Positions 17,177 through 26,568 of a stretch of DNA of 64,000 nt are shown one piece after another. The notes below the pieces were generated by a model, which worked only from the letters and a program-made list of their open reading frames with translations, was not told the origin of the DNA and ran no database searches. The position numbers were made by a program, and so were the translations under genes. How positions within the stretch are numbered: position 1 is the stretch's first letter; every line of letters starts with the position of its first letter. The DNA is taken from positions 62,001 through 126,000 of the forward strand of contig CAKQLF010000004.1 in the NCBI GenBank assembly GCA_934254585.1, given 5' to 3'. The DNA is from an uncultured Alphaproteobacteria bacterium (GTDB lineage: Bacteria; Pseudomonadota; Alphaproteobacteria; RF32; CAG-239).

Positions 17177-20100
17177 TGAAAAATTACGGGATAATAAAAT
17201 ATCTTAAACTCTTTATATTTTCATTAGGTGCAATCTGCTGTGGAAAAAATGTTGCCGCGGCGGAAATAACGGCAGTTGATTTTAATGGTGATGTTATCGG
17301 ACAGGTAATTTCAACCGGTATGGTTATTAACTCTAATGGTGAAAATGTTGGTTATATCACGGCAGACAGCTTGATTGTCAATGAAGAAAACAACATTGTC
17401 GGCGGTGTTGTTCCGCAAGGTGTGGCCATTGGAATGGATAACAGGTTTTTAGGCAAAATAAATAGCGATGGTATTGTCAGAAGTGCCACCGGCAAAGCTT
17501 TGGGCAAGGCGTTGCCTAATGGTTTGGTTATTGATGGTCAGCTAAATGTGGTTGGTATGGTTTTGTTTCCGGGGTTGGTTTATTCCGGAGGTGGCAAAAC
17601 AATCGGTCGTTTGACAAGTGCCGGCACATATACGGATTTAGACGGTGCGGAGATAGGTTATATATCTGCTAACGGCTACGCTTATCGTAAAACCGGCGAA
17701 GATTATTCTTTGGACGGCCGTTTAATGTCTTCTAAAATGGTGGTATCGCTGACCGGTGAGTTTATTGGGAGTATTTCTCCTTCGGGACGAGTAATAGATT
17801 TTGAAGGGAAAGACATAGGTTTGGTTCACGCCAATGAATATGTTTATTCACCTGAGGGTAGAATCATTGGTCGAGTTGTGCGTACAGGCTATGCGTTTGA
17901 CTTGCGTGGTAATTATTTGGGAATTATTACATACAACGGTACAGTTGTAAACGGTTCCGAAGAAATGGGCAAATATCGCGCCGACGGAAACATCGTTGAC
18001 AATAAAAATAATGTTATAGGTTTTTCCGTTTCATTGTCGGCAACAGTTAATGATAATAATGGTCATTATTTGGGAAGAGTTTTGCCTAAAGGTATTGTTG
18101 TTGGCAACGGAGGAATTGTCGGCCGTGTCGGTGCTCGCGGTTTTGTTTATAATCAGAATAACGAAAAAATCGGCGAGTTGGTGCAAACCGGTCCCGTGTT
18201 TAACGCTTTGGGTGAGTTAAATGGACAAAGTATGGGCAACGGCTCTTATATATCCTTAAAAGGAAGCCCTATAGGCCGAATGAGAGGACAGTGGGCTTTT
18301 GACAGCAACGGGATATTGGTTGGCGGTTTGACTAAAAATATGTTGGCTACAAGTTCAATTAATAAACCGTTGGGAGTTGTCGAAATTGATTCGGTGGCGC
18401 AAAATGGCGCGGATAAGCAGAAAGTTTCGCCATTCGGCTATGTGTTGTCGGCAGAAAATAAACTTAATGGACACGGACAGCCGATGTGGCCTGTTTACGG
18501 ATTAGAGGGACAAATATATTCTTATGTGACACCAAACGGCGATTTATATCGTGAAATGCCGAATGTACAGCTCAATGCCGGAGGAGTGCTGACCGGTAAT
18601 AATGGTTACATCGGTAGTATGTTTGATGTCCGATATGCTTTGGGTTATAGAGAACAAAATTTGGGTATGTTTACCAATACCAACATAATTTTGACACCGG
18701 AAGGAGATGTTGCTTATAAGATAACTCCTAAAAGCTATGTGGTTGAAGCAGATAACACTGTTTCGCAGAATTTTATGCCTTTGCGCGGCTATGCAGGTTC
18801 TCAGCTTGTTGCCGAAGCCAATAACGGCGATTTGTTGGGTTATACAAACAGCGATGGACAAATTGTCGATTTAAGCGGAAGTGTTATCGGACAAGTGCTT
18901 TATGGTGATTATGTGCGTGACAACAATAATTCCGTTATCGGTAAAGTTGTGCCGTTTGCCGCCGTTAATAATGACAAGTGTGATACTTTGGGAATTATGA
19001 ATGGTCGGGGAGAAGTTGTAAACAGTCGTGATGTGGCTATTGGTCGCTTGTTGCCTAACGGACAGGCGGTTTCAGATGTCGGTTCTTATATTGGTAACGC
19101 CGTGTTCGCCTCGGGAATTGTCGACTTTAACGGCGATTATGCGGGAACGGTGTTTGCCGGTAAGGGTTTTGATTTAGCAGGCAAGGCATTGGGTTGCATA
19201 AATCGTCAGGGAATTATCGTTGATGGCGATAACAAATGGCGTTATGGCGTGATATCCCTAAATCCGGTAATTGACTTTGATAACAATATTGTCGGCCAAG
19301 TTTTGGAAAACGGCAGCGTTGTTGATAACAACAATCAAATTTTGGGGGCAATGCAGCCCGATGGCAATGTTATTTCTAAGTCAAAGAAAAATATTGGTAA
19401 CGTTATGCGTTACAAAGTGGCGTTTAAAAATGATAACACTTTTTTGGGAATGGTGCAAAATTCCGGACAAATTGCGGATAATCAAGGAAAAGTTGTCGGA
19501 CAGATTAATTTTGACGGCAGTGTGCAATACAAAGGAGAAACAATCGGTTTTGCTTTGTATGATTGGTATGTATATGATGATGCTTTTACAGTATATGGTC
19601 ATATTTTGAAAGATGGTACAATTCTTAACCTTTCCGGCAGCCGCTTGGGAAAAATGGATAAAGGTTTTGTTGTCGGTAAAAACAATCAGGTTGTGGCCAG
19701 AGGTAATAGAGATTATACGATTCGCGATGCCAGTAACAATGTAATCGGCGAGTTGCAAATTGATGGTAATGTACAAGGGTATAATAACCAAAATGTCGGC
19801 TATTTGGGTGAGGCCGGCATAGTGAAAAATGTTAGCGGAGATGAAATAGCCAAAGCTTTTCCTTTGCAATATTATCAAGCGTCGGAAAACAGACAGGAAC
19901 CATCGTCGGGACGTACAGACTGGGCAGACTATAAACGGGTGCAGATTCAACAAGAAGGGCCGATAGGCAATAGTTCGAACAAATCCGAAACTTCTTCAAA
20001 CGGGTTTAATCGACGTGTTATCGGAATAGCTCTGAATCCTGATGGAGATGTTATAGGCAATATATATGAGGATAACAAAGTTTATGACGAAAACGGAATA

Positions 20101-21420
20101 CAAAAAGGTTTCCGCACCCCGGATGGTATGATTGTTGATATGAAATATAATCCGATAGGCGTTGAAGAAGTTAAAAATGTTTCTGCAAGCAATATGTTTG
20201 TTCCGGCCGGAGCGTTTGGCAGCGGCAATGCGTATGGTATTGGCTCTAAGCCGAGTTCACTTGGCCCTGGAGGCGGTTACGGACAAGGTGAGAGATATGA
20301 TCCGCAGAAGGCAGCGGCATTGGCTCGTTTGCAAAGTGCTCGTCGCGGCGGTATGCAAGTTGGCAGCATTAAATCTAACATTAAAGTGTCTAATTTTACC
20401 GGTTATGAAGAAGATTATTGGCCTGAGGGGGATCAACCCGCGGTTTCGACTTGGCGGGTTGATATGAGCGAGATGATTTTGCAAGATAAACCGATTCCGG
20501 CCGTTCTGGCGCGTTCTGTTTATGCTTCGGAAGGATTGGGCTCAGGTATTCCGGTCACGGCTATTGTCGAGAGAAATATTTTCTCTGAAGAAGGTCGTAA
20601 TATTATTATACCTGCCGGTTCTCGAGTTATCGGTTCTCTGGGCGGAGATAGTGGCTCAAGCGGAGGCAACAGCGGCGGAGCAGTTAAAATCGGTATAACT
20701 TGGAAGCGTTTGATACGTCCTGACGGTTCGCAATTTCTGTTAGGTGATGCCCAAACTGCCGACGCTCAAGGTCGTGCCGGAGCTATCGGTTATCTTGACG
20801 AACAGTTGCTGAAGAAATATACTGCACCAATGTTGGTAACGGCAATGGAGAGCGCGACGGCGTATATGATGGCGGCGGGAGAAGGTACTTCAACTTCTGA
20901 AAACGGTTCTAGCACCGAGAGTTCGAAAAGTCAGGCGGCAAGCCAAGCTCGTGAGAATTTCCTGAATCAAATGGATAGCATCTTTCAGGATATAATAGAA
21001 ACAAAATCTAAAATCCGTTCGGTTACTTATATTCCTGCGGGTACGCGTATTATTATTTTCCCTAATCGGGATATGTGGTTGAATAGTGAAAAAAGACGCA
21101 AGACAGGCGGTTCCGATGGTAAGGAAGGCTCTGATTTAGGAACAGGCTTAACCGCAAAAAATACCGAAGAAGTGATGGGAAAAGACAGCACAAGCAGAGG
21201 TTATAGCGGTGAATATGATGAAAATATTCGCCCGACAGGAGGCACGGCAAGACGTAGAGGAGGCAGTGCGTTGACTGACGATGGCGGAGCCGCGGCGCGT
21301 CAACAACAAATGCGGGCAATGCAACAGCAACAAATGATGGAGCAAAACGGTGATGTGCCGGCGACAATTCAACAAAACAGCAGCGAAAGCAGTGGTGATG
21401 ACGTTCCGGCGTTGATGTAG
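17176..21420 (+). CDS. dotG: giant repeat protein with C-terminal VirB10/DotG domain
   Basis: A 1414-aa protein with its own signal peptide-like N-terminus (cleavage near AAA, residue about 29). Tens of 17-residue D-G-x-V-x-D-x-x-G-x-x-I-G repeats cover about 30-890, with a few more around 945-995. The C-terminal VirB10/TrbI/DotG domain lies at about 1100-1300: P-A-V-L-A-R-S-V-Y, a stretch with P-V-T-A-I-V-E-R, I-I-P-A-G-S-R-V-I-G, then T-Y-I-P-A-G-T-R-I-I-I-F-P. A Gln/Ser-rich tail ends the protein. GGAGG sits 7 nt before the ATG, so it is an independent start rather than a frameshift product. The VirB10 domain builds the outer-membrane channel with DotH. Confidence 0.8.
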   Translation: MKNYGIIKYLKLFIFSLGAICCGKNVAAAEITAVDFNGDVIGQVISTGMVINSNGENVGYITADSLIVNEENNIVGGVVPQGVAIGMDNRFLGKINSDGIVRSATGKALGKALPNGLVIDGQLNVVGMVLFPGLVYSGGGKTIGRLTSAGTYTDLDGAEIGYISANGYAYRKTGEDYSLDGRLMSSKMVVSLTGEFIGSISPSGRVIDFEGKDIGLVHANEYVYSPEGRIIGRVVRTGYAFDLRGNYLGIITYNGTVVNGSEEMGKYRADGNIVDNKNNVIGFSVSLSATVNDNNGHYLGRVLPKGIVVGNGGIVGRVGARGFVYNQNNEKIGELVQTGPVFNALGELNGQSMGNGSYISLKGSPIGRMRGQWAFDSNGILVGGLTKNMLATSSINKPLGVVEIDSVAQNGADKQKVSPFGYVLSAENKLNGHGQPMWPVYGLEGQIYSYVTPNGDLYREMPNVQLNAGGVLTGNNGYIGSMFDVRYALGYREQNLGMFTNTNIILTPEGDVAYKITPKSYVVEADNTVSQNFMPLRGYAGSQLVAEANNGDLLGYTNSDGQIVDLSGSVIGQVLYGDYVRDNNNSVIGKVVPFAAVNNDKCDTLGIMNGRGEVVNSRDVAIGRLLPNGQAVSDVGSYIGNAVFASGIVDFNGDYAGTVFAGKGFDLAGKALGCINRQGIIVDGDNKWRYGVISLNPVIDFDNNIVGQVLENGSVVDNNNQILGAMQPDGNVISKSKKNIGNVMRYKVAFKNDNTFLGMVQNSGQIADNQGKVVGQINFDGSVQYKGETIGFALYDWYVYDDAFTVYGHILKDGTILNLSGSRLGKMDKGFVVGKNNQVVARGNRDYTIRDASNNVIGELQIDGNVQGYNNQNVGYLGEAGIVKNVSGDEIAKAFPLQYYQASENRQEPSSGRTDWADYKRVQIQQEGPIGNSSNKSETSSNGFNRRVIGIALNPDGDVIGNIYEDNKVYDENGIQKGFRTPDGMIVDMKYNPIGVEEVKNVSASNMFVPAGAFGSGNAYGIGSKPSSLGPGGGYGQGERYDPQKAAALARLQSARRGGMQVGSIKSNIKVSNFTGYEEDYWPEGDQPAVSTWRVDMSEMILQDKPIPAVLARSVYASEGLGSGIPVTAIVERNIFSEEGRNIIIPAGSRVIGSLGGDSGSSGGNSGGAVKIGITWKRLIRPDGSQFLLGDAQTADAQGRAGAIGYLDEQLLKKYTAPMLVTAMESATAYMMAAGEGTSTSENGSSTESSKSQAASQARENFLNQMDSIFQDIIETKSKIRSVTYIPAGTRIIIFPNRDMWLNSEKRRKTGGSDGKEGSDLGTGLTAKNTEEVMGKDSTSRGYSGEYDENIRPTGGTARRRGGSALTDDGGAAARQQQMRAMQQQQMMEQNGDVPATIQQNSSESSGDDVPALM

Positions 21421-21431
21421 GAGGTGAAATA

Positions 21432-22406
21432 ATGAGTGATTTTTCAGTATTAGAGTCAGTTTTGCGCCCGTTATCCTATTGGTATAATCAGGATAATTTG
21501 GAGGAAGTTGCTGTAAATCGTTCTGGACAAATCTGGCTCAGAATGCGCGGAAAAAGAGCCTATCCTTGGGTAATGTATAAAGATGAAAAGTTGTCTAAAC
21601 AATATTTGACAGACTTACTTTATATTATTGCCAATACTTATGAATTGAGCTTTGACCCGTTGCAAGGCACTCCGTTGGTTTACGCCACAATTCCCGGTGA
21701 TCATCGTTTTTCAGCAATTTGCGGTCGTAACGTGATGTATGATGAAGACGATTTAACCGGTGGAATTGCTTTAGCCATTCGTATTCACTCCGACGATGTG
21801 GCTTTCGGCCTTGAAGATTATGGTATGCGCCAAGGACACGCTTTGCAAAAGCTCAACCCGTTGAAGGATATTAAAGTCCCTGACGACGCGTATGAGCGTT
21901 TGCTGCTTTATATTAAACGCGGAGAACATATTTTAGTGAGCGGTGCAACGGCAACAGGTAAAACGACATTTTTGAATAACTTGTTGAAAATTCTGGATAT
22001 CCATAAACGAATTATCACTGTTGAAGATACCCGAGAGTTAATTGTTCCACACCCCAACCGCGTACACCTTGTGATGTCACGAACTGACCAAACTAATGAT
22101 ATCGACTATGCCAAAATCATCGACCTTGTGGTGCGTTTCACTCCTGATGCCATTATCGGCGGAGAAATTTCCACCAGTAATGCCAGTGGTATTTGGCAAC
22201 TTATGGGTTCCGGTCACGATAATTGTTTTGCCACAATTCACGCTGAAAGTTCACAAGAGGCATATTTGCAATTTATAAAACGTATTATGGCTTCAACCAA
22301 TGGTGCGGTTAATGTTGAACAAACACTTGACGAAATGAAACGTAAATTGCACGTTGTGCAAATTTGCCGTCTTGGTAATACTCGTGCCATTACCGAAGTT
22401 ACTTAG
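21432..22406 (+). CDS. virB11: VirB11-class T4SS traffic ATPase (DotB role)
   Basis: A 324-aa cytoplasmic hexameric ATPase. Walker A is GATATGKTT (171-179), the Asp box is I-T-V-E-D-T-R-E-L (195-203), Walker B is around D-A-I-I-G-G-E (239-245), and the His box is G-S-G-H-D-N-C-F-A-T-I-H (259-270). The N-terminal domain (L-R-P-L, then E-V-A-V-N-R-S-G-Q-I-W) and the P-H-P-N-R-V motif are those of VirB11 rather than of the PilT-like DotB of Legionella, although it would fill the DotB role. A GGAGGTG site precedes it. It is the last gene of the operon; the next gene is convergent and 10 nt away. Confidence 0.88.
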   Translation: MSDFSVLESVLRPLSYWYNQDNLEEVAVNRSGQIWLRMRGKRAYPWVMYKDEKLSKQYLTDLLYIIANTYELSFDPLQGTPLVYATIPGDHRFSAICGRNVMYDEDDLTGGIALAIRIHSDDVAFGLEDYGMRQGHALQKLNPLKDIKVPDDAYERLLLYIKRGEHILVSGATATGKTTFLNNLLKILDIHKRIITVEDTRELIVPHPNRVHLVMSRTDQTNDIDYAKIIDLVVRFTPDAIIGGEISTSNASGIWQLMGSGHDNCFATIHAESSQEAYLQFIKRIMASTNGAVNVEQTLDEMKRKLHVVQICRLGNTRAITEVT

Positions 22407-22416
22407 TGGAAGTGTT

Positions 22417-23052
22417 TTATTTCATAAAAGAAACAATCTCGGCTTTGAGAACATCAAGGCCGAATTTTTTTTCGGAGCTCGTTGCCAAGGGCTCGGGCAT
22501 TGCAGCGGCGTGTTTTTTCAGTTCTTCCCTAATCAAGGTCGATACGGAAGTCAGAGCTTTTTCTGAAATTTTATCAATTTTGGTCAACACAATTTGATAG
22601 GTCACGGCCGATTCGTCTAATAACTTCATTATTTCGCGGTCTTCTTTTTTCAATCCGTGGCGAGAATCGATTAACAGAAACACGCGGCGCAAAGTCGGAC
22701 GTCCCCGCAAATAGGTTTTAAGCACAACTTGCCATTGCTTGACTAATTTTTCCGGAGCTTTGGCATATCCGTACCCCGGAAGGTCTACTAAATAAAGCTT
22801 ATTATCAAAATTAAAAAAATTAAGTTGCTGTGTTCTTCCGGGGGTACTTGAAGTTTTTGCCAATTTAGTTTGGTTAAACAAAGCATTAATCAGGCTTGAT
22901 TTTCCAACATTAGAACGTCCGGCAAACGCCACTTCATCAAAATCAGATTCCGGCAGCTGCACTAAATTAGCCACACTAATCACAAAATTACAAGGTTTTG
23001 TGAATTGCGTGTTGGCAGCCGCCAATTCTTCTTTAGTAAATTTTTCGCTCAT
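22417..23052 (-). CDS. engB: ribosome biogenesis GTPase EngB/YsxC
   Basis: A 211-aa GTPase, the usual length for EngB/YihA/YsxC. G1 is G-R-S-N-V-G-K-S (45-52), a G2 threonine follows (T-S-S-T-P-G), G3 is D-L-P-G-Y-G-Y-A-K (90-98) and G4 is T-K-I-D (157-160). It acts in large ribosomal subunit assembly. The start overlaps the yidC stop by 4 nt (ATGA type), so it is translationally coupled to yidC. The rpmH-rnpA-yidD-yidC-engB order is conserved in proteobacteria. Confidence 0.95.
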   Translation of the reverse strand: MSEKFTKEELAAANTQFTKPCNFVISVANLVQLPESDFDEVAFAGRSNVGKSSLINALFNQTKLAKTSSTPGRTQQLNFFNFDNKLYLVDLPGYGYAKAPEKLVKQWQVVLKTYLRGRPTLRRVFLLIDSRHGLKKEDREIMKLLDESAVTYQIVLTKIDKISEKALTSVSTLIREELKKHAAAMPEPLATSSEKKFGLDVLKAEIVSFMK

Positions 23053-24731
23053 TTTACCCCGTTTTTATACATAATATACTTTTGTTGAATTACTGATAAA
23101 ATGTTGCTTAATGTCCAGTAAATCACCAAACCAACGGCAAAATGCGCAAACATAATCATAAAAATCAGCGGCATCATTGCCATCATACGCGCTTGGTCTT
23201 TATTTGCCGGAGCGGGATTCAGTTTTTGTTGAATAAACATTGTCAAGCCATAAATCAAAGGCCATACGCCTATATCCAAAAGTGACGGAACATAGATGTG
23301 TGCCCAAGTTGATATTGTCAGCGGGTCCGGAGCCGACAAGTCTTTTATCCAACCGATAAATGGTGCGTGACGAATTTCAATGGCAATATTCAACACTTTA
23401 TAAAGTGAAAAGAATATCGGAATCTGAATAAACATCGGCAAACAGCCGGAAGCCGGATTCACCTTTTCGCGACGATAAAGTTCCATTGTGGCACGTTGTA
23501 AAGCCAGTTTATCATCTTTAAATGTGTTTTGTAATTCCATCAGCTTCGGTTGTACTTTCTTCATTTTCGACATACTTTCGTATGATTTGTTAGCTATTGG
23601 GAACATTAACAAACGAAGCAAAGCGGCAAACAGCAAAATCGCCCAACCCATATTGCCGATAAAGTGATATAAATAATCCAAAATATAGAAAAACGGCTTA
23701 GTTAAAAAATAATACCAACCGAAATCGACATTTAAGTCAAACTTTTTAATGTTTTTGGAATATTCATCTAATAATTTAATTTCTTTTGCGCCCGCATATA
23801 GTTGTGAGCTGAAACTTGCCGAATTTCCGGATTGAATTTGCATAGGCAAGCCTTTGAAATCCAGTTGGAATAAATTGTCATTAACCTGACGGAGTGTCAC
23901 TTTGGCTTTGTAGGCATCATTAAATATAAAAGCACTAAACCAATATCTTTCGGTCAAAGAAATCCAACCACCAGTCGTTTCAAACGTTTCCGGAGTTTTT
24001 TCTTTGTCAAGTTTACTATATTTTATTTCTTTTAGGTCACCATCAATAACTCCGGTAAATCCTTCGTGCACAATACTCCGTCCCAAAGCGTCTTTATCAA
24101 GAGTTCGGCTGAAAAGACCATACGGATAAATAGTTATTTCTTTTCCGCTGTTGTTCACAACGGTTTGGGTAATGTCAAACAAATAGTTATCGTCAATGCT
24201 GATAACGTAGACAAATTTAACCCCTTGGCCGTTGTTCCAAACGAGGGTTACCGGAGTTTGCGGAGTCAGTTCGTGATTGCCCTCAACAGTCCATAAGGTG
24301 TCTTTATTAGGAAGTAGCAAAGATTTATCTGTAGAAAGCCACCCGTAATCTGCATAATAGGCATTTTCGGTTTTGGCCGGAGAAAACAGTTCAACATCAG
24401 GACTGTTTTCGTCTAAGGTAAGCTTATATTTATTAAGTAAAATTTCATCAAAGCGGGCACCTTTCAGGCGGATGCTTCCATTCACAACGCCGTTGTTAAT
24501 TTTCAGACGCTCGTCTTGCTTCAGAGCGTCGGCCACCGGAAGTGGTGCTGTTTCAACTTCTGTCGAACCGGCAGCCCCTGTGGCTTCATCGGTAATCGGA
24601 GCCTCTTCGTCAGATGTTTGAGTTATATTTGTTTCTGCTTTTTGCTGCGGAAAAAAATAGTTAAAACCCAACACTACCAAAACTGATAAAAAAACAGCGG
24701 TTAGAAAACTTTTGAAATCATTACTGTTCAT
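23049..24731 (-). CDS. yidC: membrane protein insertase YidC
   Basis: A 560-aa Gram-negative type YidC. It has an N-terminal membrane segment (about 8-26), a large periplasmic beta domain (about 60-345) and the C-terminal insertase domain with five further membrane segments (about 350-555). The insertase domain contains G-C-L-P-M-F-I-Q-I-P-I-F-F-S-L-Y and the Q-Q-K-L-N-P motif. It inserts and folds inner-membrane proteins with or without SecYEG. It lies in the rpmH operon, and engB begins before its stop. Confidence 0.96.
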   Translation of the reverse strand: MNSNDFKSFLTAVFLSVLVVLGFNYFFPQQKAETNITQTSDEEAPITDEATGAAGSTEVETAPLPVADALKQDERLKINNGVVNGSIRLKGARFDEILLNKYKLTLDENSPDVELFSPAKTENAYYADYGWLSTDKSLLLPNKDTLWTVEGNHELTPQTPVTLVWNNGQGVKFVYVISIDDNYLFDITQTVVNNSGKEITIYPYGLFSRTLDKDALGRSIVHEGFTGVIDGDLKEIKYSKLDKEKTPETFETTGGWISLTERYWFSAFIFNDAYKAKVTLRQVNDNLFQLDFKGLPMQIQSGNSASFSSQLYAGAKEIKLLDEYSKNIKKFDLNVDFGWYYFLTKPFFYILDYLYHFIGNMGWAILLFAALLRLLMFPIANKSYESMSKMKKVQPKLMELQNTFKDDKLALQRATMELYRREKVNPASGCLPMFIQIPIFFSLYKVLNIAIEIRHAPFIGWIKDLSAPDPLTISTWAHIYVPSLLDIGVWPLIYGLTMFIQQKLNPAPANKDQARMMAMMPLIFMIMFAHFAVGLVIYWTLSNILSVIQQKYIMYKNGVK

Positions 24732-24791
24732 AGCATACTCCCTAAAACAAATATATACTATCTAAAATAAAATAGCTTAAAAAGCAAGCGA

Positions 24792-25040
24792 TTATAGCGA
24801 CTTATGCTTTGTTTCTTTTTGGGGTACGGGGTCATAGCCGCATTTTCCCCAAGGGTGACAACGTAAAAGACGTCTAACACCCAAATAAAAACCTTTGCAA
24901 ATCCCGTGAATTTGAATGGCTTCAATCATATATTGTGAACAAGTCGGACGAAAACGGCAAACGCCGGGGCACCACGGAGAAATGCAAATTTGATAAAATT
25001 TAACCAACATAATGAGAGCTTTTTTCAGCATTATCGTCAC
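24792..25040 (-). CDS. yidD: membrane protein insertion efficiency factor YidD
   Basis: A small protein of at most 82 aa with the family core F-Y-Q-x-x-I-S-P, C-R-F-x-P-T-C-S-Q-Y, E-A-I, then L-L-R-C-H-P-W-G-x-C-G-Y-D-P-V-P. It is an amphipathic inner-membrane protein that assists YidC. The open frame overlaps the end of rnpA by 41 nt. The Met at residue 4 (25031) or residue 11 (25010) would shorten the overlap and are possible true starts; YidD proteins usually begin 10-15 residues before F-Y-Q. Confidence 0.93.
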   Translation of the reverse strand: MTIMLKKALIMLVKFYQICISPWCPGVCRFRPTCSQYMIEAIQIHGICKGFYLGVRRLLRCHPWGKCGYDPVPQKETKHKSL

Positions 25041-25404
25041 TTTGTAGAATCATTTTGTTGGTTTTTTTGAATGTCCAGATAACATCGCGCCTTAAATCTT
25101 CAAACGGGCAACACCAAGTGTCAAATCTGCCGATTAAAACATAGTCAACATTATCCAGTGCATATTTAGAATAAATTTCTCGCACCACAGCTCTTAGGCG
25201 ACGTTTGGTGCGATTACGAATATGAGCTTTGCCTAAACGCTTAGTGGCCGTAAAGCCAATTCGCGCCTTACGACTTTCTTCTGTCGAAATGTCGGCAGAT
25301 AAAGGTCGAGCCGCTTGTAACATTACATTTTTAGAAACCATAGTAATGTCTTTAGCGGCTCTGAGAAAATCTTTTCTTTTTTTCAGAATCAGAAATTCAC
25401 TCAT
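25000..25404 (-). CDS. rnpA: ribonuclease P protein component
   Basis: A 134-aa basic protein with the RnpA pattern: L-K-K-R-K-D-F at the N-terminus, then R-I-G-F-T-A-T-K-R-L-G-K-A-H-I-R-N-R-T-K-R-R-L-R, the RNR core that binds the RNase P RNA. It matures tRNA 5' ends together with the rnpB RNA, which is not in the window. It lies 10 nt downstream of rpmH in the classical rpmH-rnpA pair and overlaps yidD. Confidence 0.95.
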   Translation of the reverse strand: MSEFLILKKRKDFLRAAKDITMVSKNVMLQAARPLSADISTEESRKARIGFTATKRLGKAHIRNRTKRRLRAVVREIYSKYALDNVDYVLIGRFDTWCCPFEDLRRDVIWTFKKTNKMILQSDDNAEKSSHYVG

Positions 25405-25414
25405 TTTTGCTACT

Positions 25415-25549
25415 TTAAGCAGAAATTCTTTTACGACCTCTGGCTCTGCGGGCTGCTAATACTTTGCGTCCGCTAACGGTTGCCATACGAGTTCTAAAGC
25501 CGTGACGGCGTGTGCGCACGATTTTGCTTGGTTGATAAGTTCTTTTCAT
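25415..25549 (-). CDS. rpmH: 50S ribosomal protein L34
   Basis: A 44-aa reading frame too short for standard ORF lists. The ATG is at 25549-25547 and the TAA at 25417-25415. The translation begins MKRTYQPSKIVRTRRHGFRT and ends R-G-R-K-R-I-S-A, the nearly invariant L34 sequence. It is a component of the large ribosomal subunit. It starts the rpmH-rnpA-yidD-yidC-engB cluster. The common dnaA/oriC neighbourhood is not seen upstream; a BAX-inhibitor-like gene lies there instead. Confidence 0.97.
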   Translation of the reverse strand: MKRTYQPSKIVRTRRHGFRTRMATVSGRKVLAARRARGRKRISA

Positions 25550-25651
25550 TTTAAAATCTCCGGTTATTTATTAATTATTTAAAGTCTGATTTTTTACAGA
25601 CTCTCGGTATTTTTCGTTTTTCTTATAAACTGATAAAATTTATAAGTCAAC

Positions 25652-25680
25652 AAAAAAAAGCGGCAGAATCAGCCGCTTTA
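25652..25680 (-). terminator. Rho-independent terminator of the BI-1 family gene
   Basis: Read on the - strand: an 8-bp stem AAAGCGGC / GCCGCTTT with a 7-nt loop, followed by a run of T (the A-run 25652-25659 on the + strand). It lies 19 nt after the stop of the BAX-inhibitor-like gene and separates it from rpmH. Confidence 0.85.
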
Positions 25681-25698
25681 ATTTGTTTTTTCAATAAA

Positions 25699-26430
25699 TT
25701 ATTTTCTATCGCCTAAAATTCTCATCAAATAGATGAACAGATTGATGAAATCCAAATAGAGATTCATCGCGCCGGCAATAGCTTTGCGTGATACGCTGTC
25801 TTCATTATCCGAAGAGTAATACATATTTTTGATGGTTTGCACATCGTAAGCCGTCATAATTGTGAATGCTAATACGGCAATGTAAGAAATAGCATAATAC
25901 AAGCCGCTGCTTTTCAAAAAGATGTTAACCACGCTGGCAATGATAATGCCCCATAATCCCATATACATAAAAGAGCCTATGCCGGTTAAGTCTTTTTTGG
26001 TTGTGTATCCCAACAAACTCATTCCGCCGAAAGTTGCGGCTGTGATTAAAAATACGCGGGTGATGCTTTCTCCGGTATAAAGCAAGCCGATGTTAGCCAA
26101 AGACATACCCATAACCACCGAAAACACCCAAAACATAGTTTGAGCCGCCGCCATACTACCTTTGCTTAGAATTGCGTTAAAGCCAAAAATCATAGCAAGA
26201 GGAGCCAAAGAGATAATCCAACCGAAGGCAGACAGTGAAACGGTTTGAGCGGCTTGGTCTACTGAAAACATCATAGTAATCAGTGACGTGTGCAGAGTTA
26301 TATAAGCGGCTAAAGCAGTGATTACCAAGCCGATGCCCATATAATTAAAAACTTTAACCATATATTGGCGCAAGCCTTCATCAACGCGTTCAATTGTGGA
26401 TTTACGAACAATTTGTTCTGATTCTAACAT
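25699..26430 (-). CDS. BAX inhibitor-1 (YccA/YbhL) family membrane protein
   Basis: A 243-aa protein with seven predicted membrane segments and the alphaproteobacterial BI-1 start (V-D-E-G-L-R-Q-Y-M-V-K-V-F-N-Y-M-G). Late in the protein are F-T-I-M-T-A-Y-D-V-Q-T-I-K and a closing L-Y-L-D-F-I-N-L-F-I-Y-L-M-R-I-L-G, both characteristic. Family members are pH-sensitive calcium-leak channels; YccA and its relatives also interact with FtsH. It is monocistronic, with its own terminator downstream. Confidence 0.92.
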   Translation of the reverse strand: MLESEQIVRKSTIERVDEGLRQYMVKVFNYMGIGLVITALAAYITLHTSLITMMFSVDQAAQTVSLSAFGWIISLAPLAMIFGFNAILSKGSMAAAQTMFWVFSVVMGMSLANIGLLYTGESITRVFLITAATFGGMSLLGYTTKKDLTGIGSFMYMGLWGIIIASVVNIFLKSSGLYYAISYIAVLAFTIMTAYDVQTIKNMYYSSDNEDSVSRKAIAGAMNLYLDFINLFIYLMRILGDRK

Positions 26431-26568
26431 TTAAAATTCCTCCATAGTTTGTTACCTACAATAAAATATAAGGTGAATTTTTTTGAAAATCAATAAATAT
26501 TGCAGATAAACGGAAAACTCTTGGCTTTTTTAAAAAATCCTGTTATAGGCAGATAAGGAGATATAAAA

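Noticed and set aside
17170..17180. The DotG split as a frameshift error
   Set aside because: The second gene has GGAGG at correct spacing and its own signal peptide, so two genes are the simpler reading, although read-level confirmation would settle it.
386..22406. Integrated conjugative element or plasmid
   Set aside because: No relaxase, integrase, origin of transfer or attachment site is seen in the window; the set looks like a Dot/Icm-like secretion apparatus. The part before base 1 is unknown.
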